From Oxytricha trifallax (taxonomy: Eukaryota > Ciliophora > Spirotrichea > Sporadotrichida > Oxytrichidae): a DNA stretch of 64,000 nucleotides. Under the pieces are notes generated by a model. It saw nothing but the letters and a program-made list of their open reading frames with translations, had not been told where the DNA came from and searched no databases. A program made the translations under genes and the position numbers. Below are positions 45,329-58,500 of the stretch, one piece after another. The number at the start of each line of letters is the position of its first letter. Position 1 is the stretch's first letter. The DNA lies in NCBI GenBank assembly GCA_000711775.1, contig ARYC01017815.1:38764-102763 (forward strand), read 5' to 3'.

Positions 45329-45583
45329 ATGAGTGGCTACTCTCGGTTGTCTAACTTTGAATATCATGAAATTATATGTTTAAGCGTTTTGAAAGAAGTG
45401 ATTTCCCGTTATGATGTTAATTAGAAAAATAGAAAACAAATTCTTTAAATAAATCTTTTTACCAAACAATCAAAGTTTAAATGTGAAAGTACTTAAGGTC
45501 CCATTGCTGATGAGTTTGCTATATATTATCGTCTTTTGAAGACTCCAGCTTGCAAATAAGAGACCAAATTTTTATAAATTTGA
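45329..45583 (+). CDS. Plus-strand ORF in the first (edge) satellite unit, 84 codons
   Basis: ATG 45329 to TGA 45581-45583. It reads MSGYSRLSNFEYHEIICLSV and, later, GPIADEFAIYYRLLKTPACK, which look like genuine protein. This frame exists only because unit 1 has an extra A (CAAAGTTT near 45474) that the other units lack. In several other units the terminal TGA is TCA (TTTCAGG, e.g. 49383, 56906, 58091), which would extend the frame into NRYFEKEQLHIPLIVINLLD. I infer that the satellite may descend from a protein-coding segment on this strand. Confidence 0.4.
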
Positions 45584-45931
45584 GGTATTCTCAATAGATA
45601 TTTTGAAAAAGAGCAGTTGCATATCCCTCTTATAGATATTAACTTGCTCGACGAGGAAAGAATTTTAAGCATTTTGATCTGCTTTGTCATATCATAAAAC
45701 TTTCTCATTTGACAATTCCAGCATAAGGTATCATAACAAGTAATAAACTTCAAGTTGCGATTGAAATTAGTGTAAAATTTGGTCTCTGCGATTGTAAAAT
45801 TCACCAAATGACCTCTTATTTTATTGAGCAAAATTGAAACTTGATGCCGAAAATTGGAGAAAAAGGCAATTTTCATTGTTTTTTCATATTAGCAGTACTA
45901 TTTTAAATTTGCTTTGAATCTCTCTTCAATG

Positions 45932-46510
45932 TCATATTTACAAGTTTTGATATAGTATATAAAATGAGTGGCCACTCTCGGTTGTCTAACTTTGAATATC
46001 ATGAAATTATATATTTAAGCGTTTTGAAAGAAGTGATTTTCCGTTATGATGTTAATAAGAAAAATAGAAAACAAATTCTTTAAATAAATCTTTTTACCAA
46101 ACAATCAAGTTTAAATGTGAAAGTACTTAAGGTCCCATTGCTGATGAGTTTGCTATATATTATCGTCTTTTGAAGACTCCAGCTTGCAAATAAGAGACCA
46201 AATTTTTATAAATTTGAGGTATTCTCAATAGATATTTTGAAAAAGAGCAGTTGCATATCCATCTTATAGTTATTAACTTGCTCGACGAGGAAAAAATTTT
46301 AAGCATTTTGATCTGCTTTGTCATATCATAAAACTTTCTCATTTGACAATTCCAGCATAAGGTATCATAACAAGTAATAAACTTCAAGTTGCGATTGAAA
46401 TTAGTGTAAAATTTGGTCTCTGCGATTGTAAAATTCACCAAATGACCTCTTATTTTATTGAGCAAAATTGAAACTTGATGCCGAAAATTGGAGAAAAAGG
46501 CAATTTTCAT
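45932..46510 (-). CDS. Satellite-unit ORF, 192 codons in the ciliate code (representative)
   Basis: From ATG 46510 the frame reads MKIAFFSNFRHQVSILLNKI, then 116 codons to a TAA, which is Gln here. It continues (YIANSSAMGPQVLSHLNLIV, and HHNGKSLLSKRLNIQFHD) to TGA 45932-45934, filling 579 of ~633 bases. Equivalent ATGs occur at 45876, 47143, 48411, 49044, 50312, 50945, 51578, 52133, 52767, 54035, 54668, 55301 and 55934. In units where a standard-code reading is cut short (e.g. near 47612, 49513, 53236), the change is TTA to TAA, i.e. Leu to Gln. Several units right of 57 kb lose the start by indels. No family recognised; it may be chance in a young satellite. Confidence 0.45.
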
Positions 46511-49500
46511 TGTTTTTTCATATCAGCACTACTATTTTAAATTTGCTTTGAATCTCTCTTCAATGTCATATTTACAATTTTGATATGGTATATAAAATGA
46601 GTGGCTACTCTCGGTTGTCTAACTTTGAATATCATGAAATTATATGTCTAAGCTTTTTGAAAGAAGTGATTTCCCGTTGTGATGTTAATTAGAAAAATAG
46701 AAAACAAATTCTTTAAATAAATCTTTTTACCAAACAATCAAGTTAAAATGTGAAAGTACTTAAGGTCCCATTGCTGATGAGTTTGCTATATATTATCGTC
46801 TTTTGAAGACTCCAGCTTGCAAATAAGAGACCAAATTTTTATAAATTTGAGGTATTCTCAATAGATATTTTGAAAAAGAGCAGTTGCATATCACTCTTAT
46901 AGTTATTAACTTGCTCGACGAGGAAAGAATTTTAAGCATTTTGATCTGCTTTGTCATATCATAAAACTTTCTCATTCGACAATTCCAGCATAAGGTATCA
47001 TAACAAGTAATAAACTTCAAGTTGCGATTGAAATTAGTGTAAAATTTGGTCTCTGCGATTGTAAAATTCACCAAATGACCTCTTATTTTATTGAGCAAAA
47101 TTGAAACTTGATGCCGAAAATTGGAGAAAAAGGCAATTTTCATTGTTTTTTCATATCAGCACTACTATTTTAAATTTGCTTTGAATCTCTCTTCAATGTC
47201 ATATTTACAAGTTTTGATATGGTATATAAAATGAGTGGCTACTCTCGGTTGTCTAACTTTGAATATCATGAAATTATATGTTTAAGCTTTTTGAAAGAAG
47301 TGATTTCCCGTTATGATGTTAATTAGAAAAATAGAAAACAAATTCTTTAAATAAATCTTTTTACCAAACAATCAAATTTAAATGTGAAAGTACTTAAGGT
47401 CCCATTGCTGATGCGTTTGCTATATATTATCGTCTTTTGAAGACTCCAGCTTGCAAATAAGAGACCAAATTTTTATAAATTTGAGGTATTCTCAATAGAT
47501 ATTTTGAAAAAGAGCAGTTGCATATCCCTCTTATAGTTATTAACTTGCTCGACGAGGAAAGAATTTTAAGCATTTTGATCTGCTTTGTCATATCATAAAA
47601 CTTTCTCATTCGACAATTCCAGCATTAGGTATCATAACAAGTAATAAACTTCAAGTTGCGATTGAAATTAGTGTAAAATTTGGTCTCTGCGATTGTAAAA
47701 TTCACCAAATGACCTCTTATTTTATTGAGCAAAATTGAAACTTGATGCCGAAAATTGAAGAAAAAGGCAATTTTCATTGGATTTTCATATCAGCACTACT
47801 ATTTTAAATTTGCTTTGAATCTCTCTTCAATGTCATATTTACAAGTTTTGATATGGTATATGAAATGAGTGGCTACTCTCGGTTGTCTAACTTTGAATAT
47901 CATGAAATTATATGTTTAAGCGTTTTGAAAGAAGTGATTTCCCGTTATGATGTTAATAAGAAAAATAGAAAACAAATTCTTTAAATAAATCTTTTTACCA
48001 AACAATCAAGTTTAAATGTGAAAGTACTTAAGGTCCCATTGCTGATGAGTTTGCTATATATTATCGTCTTTTGAAGACTCCAGCTTGCAAATAAGAGGCC
48101 AAATTTTTATAAATTTGAGGTATTCTCAATAGATATTTTGAAAAAGAGCAGTTGTATATCCCTCTTATAGATATTAACTTGCTCGACGAGGAAAGAATTT
48201 TAAGCATTTTGATCTGCTTTGTCATATCATAAAACTTTCTCATTTGACAATTCCAGCATAAGGTATCATAACAAGTAATAAACTTCAAGTTGCGATTGAA
48301 ATTAGTGTAAAATTTGGTCTCTGCGATTGTAAAATTCACCAAATGACCTCTTATTTTATTGAGCAAAATTGAAACTTGATGCCGAAAATTGGAGAAAAAG
48401 GCAATTTTCATTGTTTTTTCATATCAGCAGTACTATTTTAAATTTGCTTTGAATCTCTCTTCAATGTCATATTTACAATTTTGATATAGTATATAAAATG
48501 AGTGGCTACTCTCGGTTGTCTAACTTTGAATATCATGAAATTATATGTTTAAGCGTTTTGAAAGAAGTGATTTCCCGTTATGATGTTAATTAGAAAAATA
48601 GAAAACAAATTCTTTAAATAAATCTTTTTACAAAACAATCAAGTTTAAATGTGAAAGTACTTAAGGTCCCATTGCTGATGAGTTTGCTATATATTATCGT
48701 CTTTTGAAGACTCCAGCTTGCAAATAAGAGACCAAATTTTTATAAATTTGAGGTATTCTCAATAGATATTTTGAAAAAGAGCAGTTGCATATCCCTCTTA
48801 TAGTTATTAACTTGCTCGACGAGGAAAGAATTTTAAGCATTTTGATCTGCTTTGTCATATCATAAAACTTTCTCATTCGACAATTCCAGCACAAGGTATC
48901 ATAACAAGCAATAAACTTCAAGTTGCGATTGAAATTAGTGTAAAACTTGGTCTCTGCGATTGTAAAATTCACCAAATGACCTCTTATTTTATTGAGCAAA
49001 ATTGAAACTTGATGCCGAAAATTGGAGAAAAAGGCAATTTTCATTGGATTTTAATATCAGCACTACTATTTTAAATTTGCTTTGAATCTCTCTTCAATGT
49101 CGTATTTACAAGTTTTGAAATAGTATATAAAATGAGTGGCTACTCTCGTTTGTCTAACTTTGAATATCATGAAATTATATGTTTAAGTGTCTTGAAAGAA
49201 GTAATTTCCCGTTATGATGTTAATTAGAAAAATAGAAAACAAATTCTTTAAATAAATCTTTTTACCAAACAATCAAACTTAAATGTGAAAGTACTTAAGG
49301 TCCCATTGCTGATGCGTTTGCTATATATTATCGTCTTTTGAAGACTCCAGCTTGCAAATAAGAGACCAAATTTTTATAAATTTCAGGTATTCTCAATAGA
49401 TATTTTGAAAAAGAGCAGTTGCATATCCCTCTTATAGTTATTAACTTGCTCGACGAGGAAAGAATTTTAAGCATTTTGATCTGCTTTGTCATATCATAAA

Positions 49501-52500
49501 ACTTTCTCATTCGACAATTCCAGCATTAGGTATCATAACAAGTAATAAACTTCAAGTTGCGATTGAAATTAGTGTAAAATTTGGTCTCTGCGATTGTAAA
49601 ATTCACCAAATGACCTCTTATTTTATTGAGCAAAATTAAAACTTGATGCCGAAAATTGGAGAAAAAGGCAATTTTCATTGTTTTTTCATATTAGCAGTAC
49701 TATTTTAAATTTGCTTTGAATCTCTCTTCAATGTCATATTTACAAGTTTTGATATAGTATATAAAATGAGTGGCCACTCTCGGTTGTCTAACTTTGAATA
49801 TCATGAAATTATATATTTAAGCGTTTTGAAAGAAGTGATTTTCCGTTATGATGTTAATAAGAAAAATAGAAAACAAATTCTTTAAATAAATCTTTTTACC
49901 AAACAATCAAGTTTAAATGTGAAAGTACTTAAGGTCCCATTGCTGATGAGTTTGCTATATATTATCGTCTTTTGAAGACTCCAGCTTGCAAATAAGAGAC
50001 CAAATTTTTATAAATTTGAGGTATTCTCAATAGATATTTTGAAAAAGAGCAGTTGCATATCCCTCTTATAGTTATTAACTTGCTCGACGAGGAAAGAATT
50101 TTAAGCATTTTGATCTGCTTTGTCATATCATAAAACTTTCTCATTTGACAATTCCAGCATAAGGTATCATAACAAGTAATAAACTTCAAGTTGCGATTGA
50201 AATTAGTGTAAAATTTGGTCTCTGCGATTGTAAAATTCACCAAATGACCTCTTATTTTATTGAGCAAAATTGAAACTTGATGCCAAAAATTGGAGAAAAA
50301 GGCAATTTTCATTGTTTTTTCATATCAGCACTACTATTTTAAATTTGCTTTGAATCTCTCTTCAATGTCATATTTACAATTTTGATATGGTATATAAAAT
50401 GAGTGGCTACTCTCGGTTGTCTAACTTTGAATATCATGAAATTATATGTCTAAGCTTTTTGAAAGAAGTGATTTCCCGTTATGATGTTAATTAGAAAAAT
50501 AGAAAACAAATTCTTTAAATAAATCTTTTTACCAAACAATCAAGTTTAAATGTGAAAGTACTTAAGGTCCCATTGCTGATGAGTTTGCTATATATTATCG
50601 TCTTTTGAAGACTCCAGCTTGCAAATAAGAGACCAAATTTTTATAAATTTGAGGTATTCTCAATAGATATTTTGAAAAAGAGCAGTTGCATATCCCTCTT
50701 ATAGTTATTAACTTGCTCGACGAGGAAAGAATTTTAAGCATTTTGATCTGCTTTGTCATATCATAAAACTTTCTCATTCGACAATTCCAGCACAAGGTAT
50801 CATAACAAGTAATAAACTTCAAGTTGCGATTGAAATTAGTGTAAAATTTGGTCTCTGCGATTGTAAAATTCACCAAATGACCTCTTATTTTATTGAGCAA
50901 AATTGAAACTTGATGCCAAAAATTGGAGAAAAAGGCAATTTTCATTGTTTTTTCATATCAGCACTACTATTTTAAATTTGCTTTGAATCTCTCTTCAATG
51001 TCATATTTACAATTTTGATATAGTATATAAAATGAGTGGCTACTCTCGGTTGTCTAACTTTGAATATCATGAAATTATATGTTTAAGCGTTTTGAAAGAA
51101 GTGATTTCCCGTTATGATGTTAATTAGAAAAATAGAAAACAAATTCTTTAAATAAATCTTTTTACCAAACAATCAAGTTTAAATGTGAAAGTACTTAAGG
51201 TCCCATTGCTGATGAGTTTGCTATATATTATCGTCTTTTGAAGACTCCAGCTTGCAAATAAGAGACCAAATTTTTATAAATTTGAGGTATTCTCAATAGA
51301 TATTTTGAAAAAGAGCAGTTGCATATCCCTCTTATAGTTATTAACTTGCTCGACGAGGAAAGAATTTTAAGCATTTTGATCTGCTTTGTCATATCATAAA
51401 ACTTTCTCATTCGACAATTCCAGCATAAGGTATCATAACAAGTAATAAACTTCAAGTTGCGATTGAAATTAGTGTAAAATTTGGTCTCTGCGATTGTAAA
51501 ATTCACCAAATGACCTCTTATTTTATTGAGCAAAATTGAAACTTGATGCCAAAAATTGGAGAAAAAGGCAATTTTCATTGTTTTTTCATATCAGCACTAC
51601 TACTATTTTAAATTTGCTTTTGAATCTCTCTTCAGTTTAAGGCTTTTTGAAAGAAGTGATTTCCCGTTATGATGTTAATTAGAAAAATAGAAAACAAATT
51701 CTTTAAATAAATCTTTTTACCAAACAATCAAGTTTAAATGTGAAAGTACTTAAGGTCCCATTGCTGATGAGTTTGCTATATATTATCGTCTTTTGAAGAC
51801 TCCAGCTTGCAAATAAGAGACCAAATTTTTATAAATTTGAGGTATTCTCAATAGATATTTTGAAAAAGAGCAGTTGCATATCCCTCTTATAGTTATTAAC
51901 TTGCTCGACGAGGAAAAAATTTTAAGCATTTTGATCTGCTTTGTCATATCATAAGACTTTCTCATTCGACAATTCCAGCATAAGGTATCATAACAAGTAA
52001 TAAACTTCAAGTTGCGATTGAAATTAGTGTAAAATTTGGTCTCTGCGATTGTAAAATTCACCAAATGACCTCTTATTTTATTGAGCAAAATTAAAACTTG
52101 ATGCCGAAAATTGGAGAAATTGGCAATTTTCATTGGATTTTCATATTAGCAGTACTATTTTAAATTTGCTTTGAATCTCTCTTCAATGTCATTTTTACAA
52201 GTTTTGATATAGTATATAAAATGAGTGGCCACTCTCGGTTGTCTAACTTTGAATATCATGAAATTATATGTTTAAGCGTTTTGAAAGAAGGGATTTTCCG
52301 TTATGATGTTAATTAGAAAAATAGAAAACAAATTCTTTAAATAAATCTTTTTACCAAACAATCAAGTTTAAATGTGAAAGTACTTAAGGTCCCATTGCTG
52401 ATGAGTTTGCTATATATTATCGTCTTTTGAAGACTCCAGCTTGCAAATAAGAGACCAAATTTTTATAAATTTGAGGTATTCTCAATAGATATTTTGAAAA

Positions 52501-55500
52501 AGAGCAGTTGCATATCCCTCTTATAGTTATTAACTTGCTCGACGAGGAAAGAATTTTAAGCATTTTGATCTGCTTTGTCATATCATAAAACTTTCTCATT
52601 TGACAATTCCAGCATAAGGTATCATAACAAGTAATAAACTTCAAGTTGCGATTGAAATTAGTGTAAAATTTGGTCTCTGCGATTGTAAAATTCACCAAAT
52701 GACCTCTTATTTTATTGAGCAAAATTGAAACTTGATGCCGAAAATTGGAGAAAAAGGCAATTTTCATTGTTTTTTCATATCAGCACTACTATTTTAAATT
52801 TGCTTTGAATCTCTCTTCAATGTCATATTTACAAGTTTTGATATGGTATATAAAATGAGTGGCTACTCTCGGTTGTCTAACTTTGAATATCATGAAATTT
52901 TATGTCTAAGCTTTTTGAAAGAAGTGATTTCCCGTTATGATGTTAATTAGAAAAATAGAAAACAAATTCTTTAAATAAATCTTTTTACCAAACAATCAAG
53001 TTTAAATGTGAAAGTACTTAAGGTCCCATTGCTGATGAGTTTGCTATATATTATCGTCTTTTGAAGACTCCAGCTTGCAAATAAGAGACCAAATTTTTAT
53101 AAATTTGAGGTATTCTCAATAGATATTTTGAAAAAGAGCAGTTGCATATCCCTCTTATAGTTATTAACTTGCTCGACGAGGAAAGAATTTTAAGCATTTT
53201 GATCTGCTTTGTCATATCATAAAACTTTCTCATTCGACAATTCCAGCATTAGGTATCATAACAAGTAATAAACTTCAAGTTGCGATTGAAATTAGTGTAA
53301 AATTTGGTCTCTGCGATTGTAAAATTCACAAATGACCTCTTATTTTATTGAGCAAAATTGAAACTTGATGCCGAAAATTGGAGAAAAAGGCAATTTTCAT
53401 TGTTTTTTCATATCAGCACTACCTATTTTAAATTTGCTTTGAATCTCTCTTCAATGTCATATTTACAAGTTTTGATATAGTATATAAAATGAGTGGCTAC
53501 TCTCGCTTGTCTAACTTTGAATATCATGAAATTATATGTTTAAGCGTTTTGAAAGAAGTAATTTCCCGTTATGATGTTAATTAGAAAAATAGAAAACAAA
53601 TTCTTTAAATAAATCTTTTTACCAAACAATCAAGTTTAAATGTGAAAGTACTTAAGGTCCCATTGCTGATGAGTTTGCTATATATTATCGTCTTTTGAAG
53701 ACTCCAGCTTGCAAATAAGAGACCAAATTTTTATAAATTTGAGGTATTCTCAATAGATATTTTGAAAAAGAGCAGTTGCATATCCCTCTTATAGTTATTA
53801 ACTTGCTCGACGAGGAAAGAATTTTAAGCATTTTGATCTGCTTTGTCATATCATAAAACTTTCTCATTTGACAATTCCAGCATAAGGTATCATAACAAGT
53901 AATAAACTTCAAGTTGCGATTGAAATTAGTGTAAAATTTGGTCTCTGCGATTGTAAAATTCACCAAATGACCTCTTATTTTATTGAGCAAAATTGAAACT
54001 TGATGCCAAAAATTGGAGAAAAAGGCAATTTTCATTGTTTTTTCATATCAGCACTACTATTTTAAATTTGCTTTGAATCTCTCTTCAATGTAATATTTAC
54101 AATTTTGATATGGTATATAAAATTAGTGGCTACTCTCGGTTGTCTAACTTTGAATATCATGAAATTATATGTCTAAGCGTTTTGAAAGAAGTGATTTCCC
54201 GTTATGATGTTAATTAGAAAAATAGAAAACAAATTCTTTAAATAAATCTTTTTACCAAACAATCAAGTTTAAATGTGAAAGTACTTAAGGTCCCATTGCT
54301 GATGAGTTTGCTATATATTATCGTCTTTTGAAGACTCCAGCTTGCAAATAAGAGACCAAATTTTTATAAATTTGAGGTATTCTCAATAGATATTTTGAAA
54401 AAGAGCAGTTGCATATCCCTCTTATAGTTATTAACTTGCTCGACGAGGAAAGAATTTTAAGCATTTTGATCTGCTTTGTCATATCATAAAACTTTCTCAT
54501 TTGACAATTCCAGCATAAGGTATCATAACAAGTAATAAACTTCAAGTTGCGATTGAAATTAGTGTAAAATTTGGTCTCTGCGATTGTAAAATTCACCAAA
54601 TGACCTCTTATTTTATTGAGCAAAATTGAAACTTGATGCCGAAAATTGGAGAAAAAGGCAATTTTCATTGTTTTTTAATATCAGCACTACTATTTTAAAT
54701 TTGCTTTGAATCTCTCTTCAATGTCGTATTTACAATTTTGAAATAGTATATAAAATGAGTGGCTACTCTCGTTTGTCTAACTTTGAATATCATGAAATTA
54801 TATGTTTAAGCGTTTTGAAAGAAGTAATTTCCCGTTATGATGTTAATTAGAAAAATAGAAAACAAATTCTTTAAATAAATCTTTTTACCAAACAATCAAG
54901 TTTAAATGTGAAAGTACTTAAGGTCCCATTGCTGATGAGTTTGCTATATATTATCGTCTTTTGAAGACTCCAGCTTGCAAATAAGAGACCAAATTTTTAT
55001 AAATTTGAGGTATTCTCAATAGATATTTTGAAAAAGAGCAGTTGCATATCCATCTTATAGTTATTAACTTGCTCGACGAGGAAAGAATTTTAAGCATTTT
55101 GATCTGCTTTGTCATATCATAAAACTTTCTCATTTGACAATTCCAGCATAAGGTATCATAACAAGTAATAAACTTCAAGTTGCGATTGAAATTAGTGTAA
55201 AATTTGGTCTCTGCGATTGTAAAATTCACCAAATGACCTCTTATTTTATTGAGCAAAATTGAAACTTGATGCCAAAAATTGGAGGAAAAGGCAATTTTCA
55301 TTGTTTTTTCATATCAGCACTACTATTTTAAATTTGCTTTGAATCTCTCTTCAATGTCATATTTACAATTTTGATATGGTATATAAAATGAGTGGCTACT
55401 CTCGGTTGTCTAACTTTGAATATCATGAAATTATATGTCTAAGCTTTTTGAAAGAAGTGATTTCCCGTTATGATGTTAATTAGAAAAATAGAAAACAAAT

Positions 55501-58500
55501 TCTTTAAATAAATCTTTTTACCAAACAATCAAGTTTAAATGTGAAAGTACTTAAGAACCCATTGCTGATGAGTTTGCTATATATTATCGTCTTTTGAAGA
55601 CTCCAGCTTGCAAATAAGAGACCAAATTTTTATAAATTTGAGGTATTCTCAATAGATATTTTGAAAAAGAGCAGTTGCATATCCCTCTTATAGTTATTAA
55701 CTTGCTCGACGAGGAAAGAATTTTAAGCATTTTGATCTGCTTTGTCATATCATAAAACTTTCTCATTTGACAATTCCAGCATAAGGTATCATAACAAGTA
55801 ATAAACTTCAAGTTGCGATTGAAATTAGTGTAAAATTTGGTCTCTGCGATTGTAAAATTCACCAAATGACCTCTTATTTTATTGAGCAAAATTGAAACTT
55901 GATGCCGAAAATTGGAGAAAAAGGCAATTTTCATTGGATTTTCATATCAGCACTACTATTTTAAATTTGCTTTGAATCTCTCTTCAATGTCATATTTACA
56001 AGTTTTGATATAGTATATAAAATGAGTGGCTACTCTCGCTTGTCTAACTTTGAATATCATGAAATTATATGTTTAAGCGTTTTGAAAGAAGTGATTTCCC
56101 GTTATGATGTTAATTAGAAAAATAGAAAACAAATTCTTTAAATAAATCTTTTTACCAAACAATCAAGTTAAAATGTGAAAGTACTTAAGGTCCCATTGCT
56201 GATGAGTTTGCTATATATTATCGTCTTTTGAAGATTCCAGCTTGCAAATAAGAGACCAAATTTTTATAAATTTGAGGTATTCTCAATAGATATTTTGAAA
56301 AAGAGCAGTTGCATATCCCTCTTATAGTTATTAACTTGCTCGACGAGGAAAGAATTTTAAGCATTTTGATCTGCTTTGTCATATCATAAAACTTTCTCAT
56401 TTGACAATTCCAGCATTAGGTATCATAACAAGTAATAAACTTCAAGTTGCGATTGAAATTAGTGTAAAATTTGGTCTCTGCGATTGTAAAATTCACCAAA
56501 TGACCTCTTATTTTATTGAGCAAAATTGAAACTTGATGCCGAAAATTGGAGAAAAAGGCAATTTTCATTGGATTTTCATATCAGCACTACTATTTTAAAT
56601 TTGCTTTGAATCTCTCTTCAATGTCATATTTACAAGTTTTGATATGGTATATAAAATGAGTGGCTACTCTCGCTTGTCTAACTTTGAATATCATGAAATT
56701 ATATGTTTAAGCTTTTTGAAAGAAGTGATTTCCCGTTATGATGTTAATTAGAAAAATAGAAAACAAATTCTTTAAATAAATCTTTTTACCAAACAATCAA
56801 GTTTAAATGTGAAAGTACTTAAGGTCCCATTGCTGATGCGTTTGCTATATATTATCGTCTTTTGAAGACTCCAGCTTGCAAATAAGAGACCAAATTTTTA
56901 TAAATTTCAGGTATTCTCAATAGATATTTTGAAAAAGAGCAGTTGCATATCCCTCTTATAGTTATTAACTTGCTCGACGAGGAAAGAATTTTAAGCATTT
57001 TGATCTGCTTTGTCATATCATAAAACTTTCTCATTCGACAATTCCAGCATTAGGTATCATAACAAGTAATAAACTTCAAGTTGCGATTGAAATTAGTGTA
57101 AAATTTGGTCTCTGCGATTGTAAAATTCACCAAATGACCTCTTATTTTATTGAGCAAAATTAAAACTTGATGCCGAAAATTGGAGAAAAAGGCAATTTTC
57201 ATTGTTTTTTCATATCAGCACTACTATTTTAAATTTGCTTTGAATCTCTCTTCAATGTCATATTTACAAGTTTTGATATAGTATATAAAATGAGTGGCTA
57301 CTCTCGGTTGTCTAACTTTGAATATCATGAAATTATATGTTTAAGCGTTTTGAAAGAAGTGATTTCCCGTTATGATGTTAATTAGAAAAATAGAAAACAA
57401 ATTCTTTAAATAAATCTTTTTACCAAACAATCAAGTTTAAATGTGAAAGTACTTAAGGTCCCATTGCTGATGAGTTTGCTATATATTATCGTCTTTTGAA
57501 GACTCCAGCTTGCAAATATCAGACCAAATTTTTATAAATTTGAGGTATTCTCAATAGATATTTTGAAAAAGAGCAGTTGCATATCCCTCTTATAGTTATT
57601 AAATTGCTCGACTAGGAAAGAATTTTAAACATTTTGATCTGCTTTGTCATATAATAAAACTTTCTCATTCGACAATTCCAGCATAAGGTATCATAATAAG
57701 TAATAAACTTCAAGTTGCGATTGAAATTAGTGTAAAATTTGGTCTCTGCGATTGTAAAATTCATCAAATGACCTCTTATTATATTGAGCAAAATTGAAAC
57801 TTGATGCCGAAAATTGTAGAAAAAGGCAACTTTCTTTGGATTTTCATATCAGCACTACTATTTTAAATTTGCTTTGAATCTCTCTTCAGTTTAAGCTTTT
57901 TGAAAGAAGTGATTTCCCGTTATGATGTTAATTAGAAAAATAGAAAACAAATTCTTTAAATAAATCTTTTTACCAAACAATCAAGTTTAAATGTGAAAGT
58001 ACTTAAGGTCCCATTGCTGATGCGTTTGCTATATATTATCGTCTTTTGAAGACTCCAGCTTGCAAATAAGAGACCAAATTTTTATAAATTTCAGGTATTC
58101 TCAATAGATATTTTGAAAAAGAGCAGTTGCATATCCCTCTTATAGTTATTAACTTGCTCGACGAGGAAAGAATTTTAAGCATTTTGATCTGCTTTGTCAT
58201 ATCATAAAACTTTCTCATTCGACAATTCCAGCATAAGGTATCATAACAAGTAATAAACTTCAAGTTGCGATTGAAATTAGTGTAAAATTTGGTCTCTGCG
58301 ATTGTAAAATTCACCAAATGACCTCTTATTTTATTGAGCAAAATTGAAACTTGATGCCAGAAAATTGGAGAAAAAAGGCAATTTTCATTGGATTTTCATA
58401 TCAGCACTACTATTTTAAATTTGCTTTGAATCTCTCTTCAATGTCATATTTACAAGTTTTGATATAGTATATAAAATGAGTGGCTACTCTCGCTTGTCTA

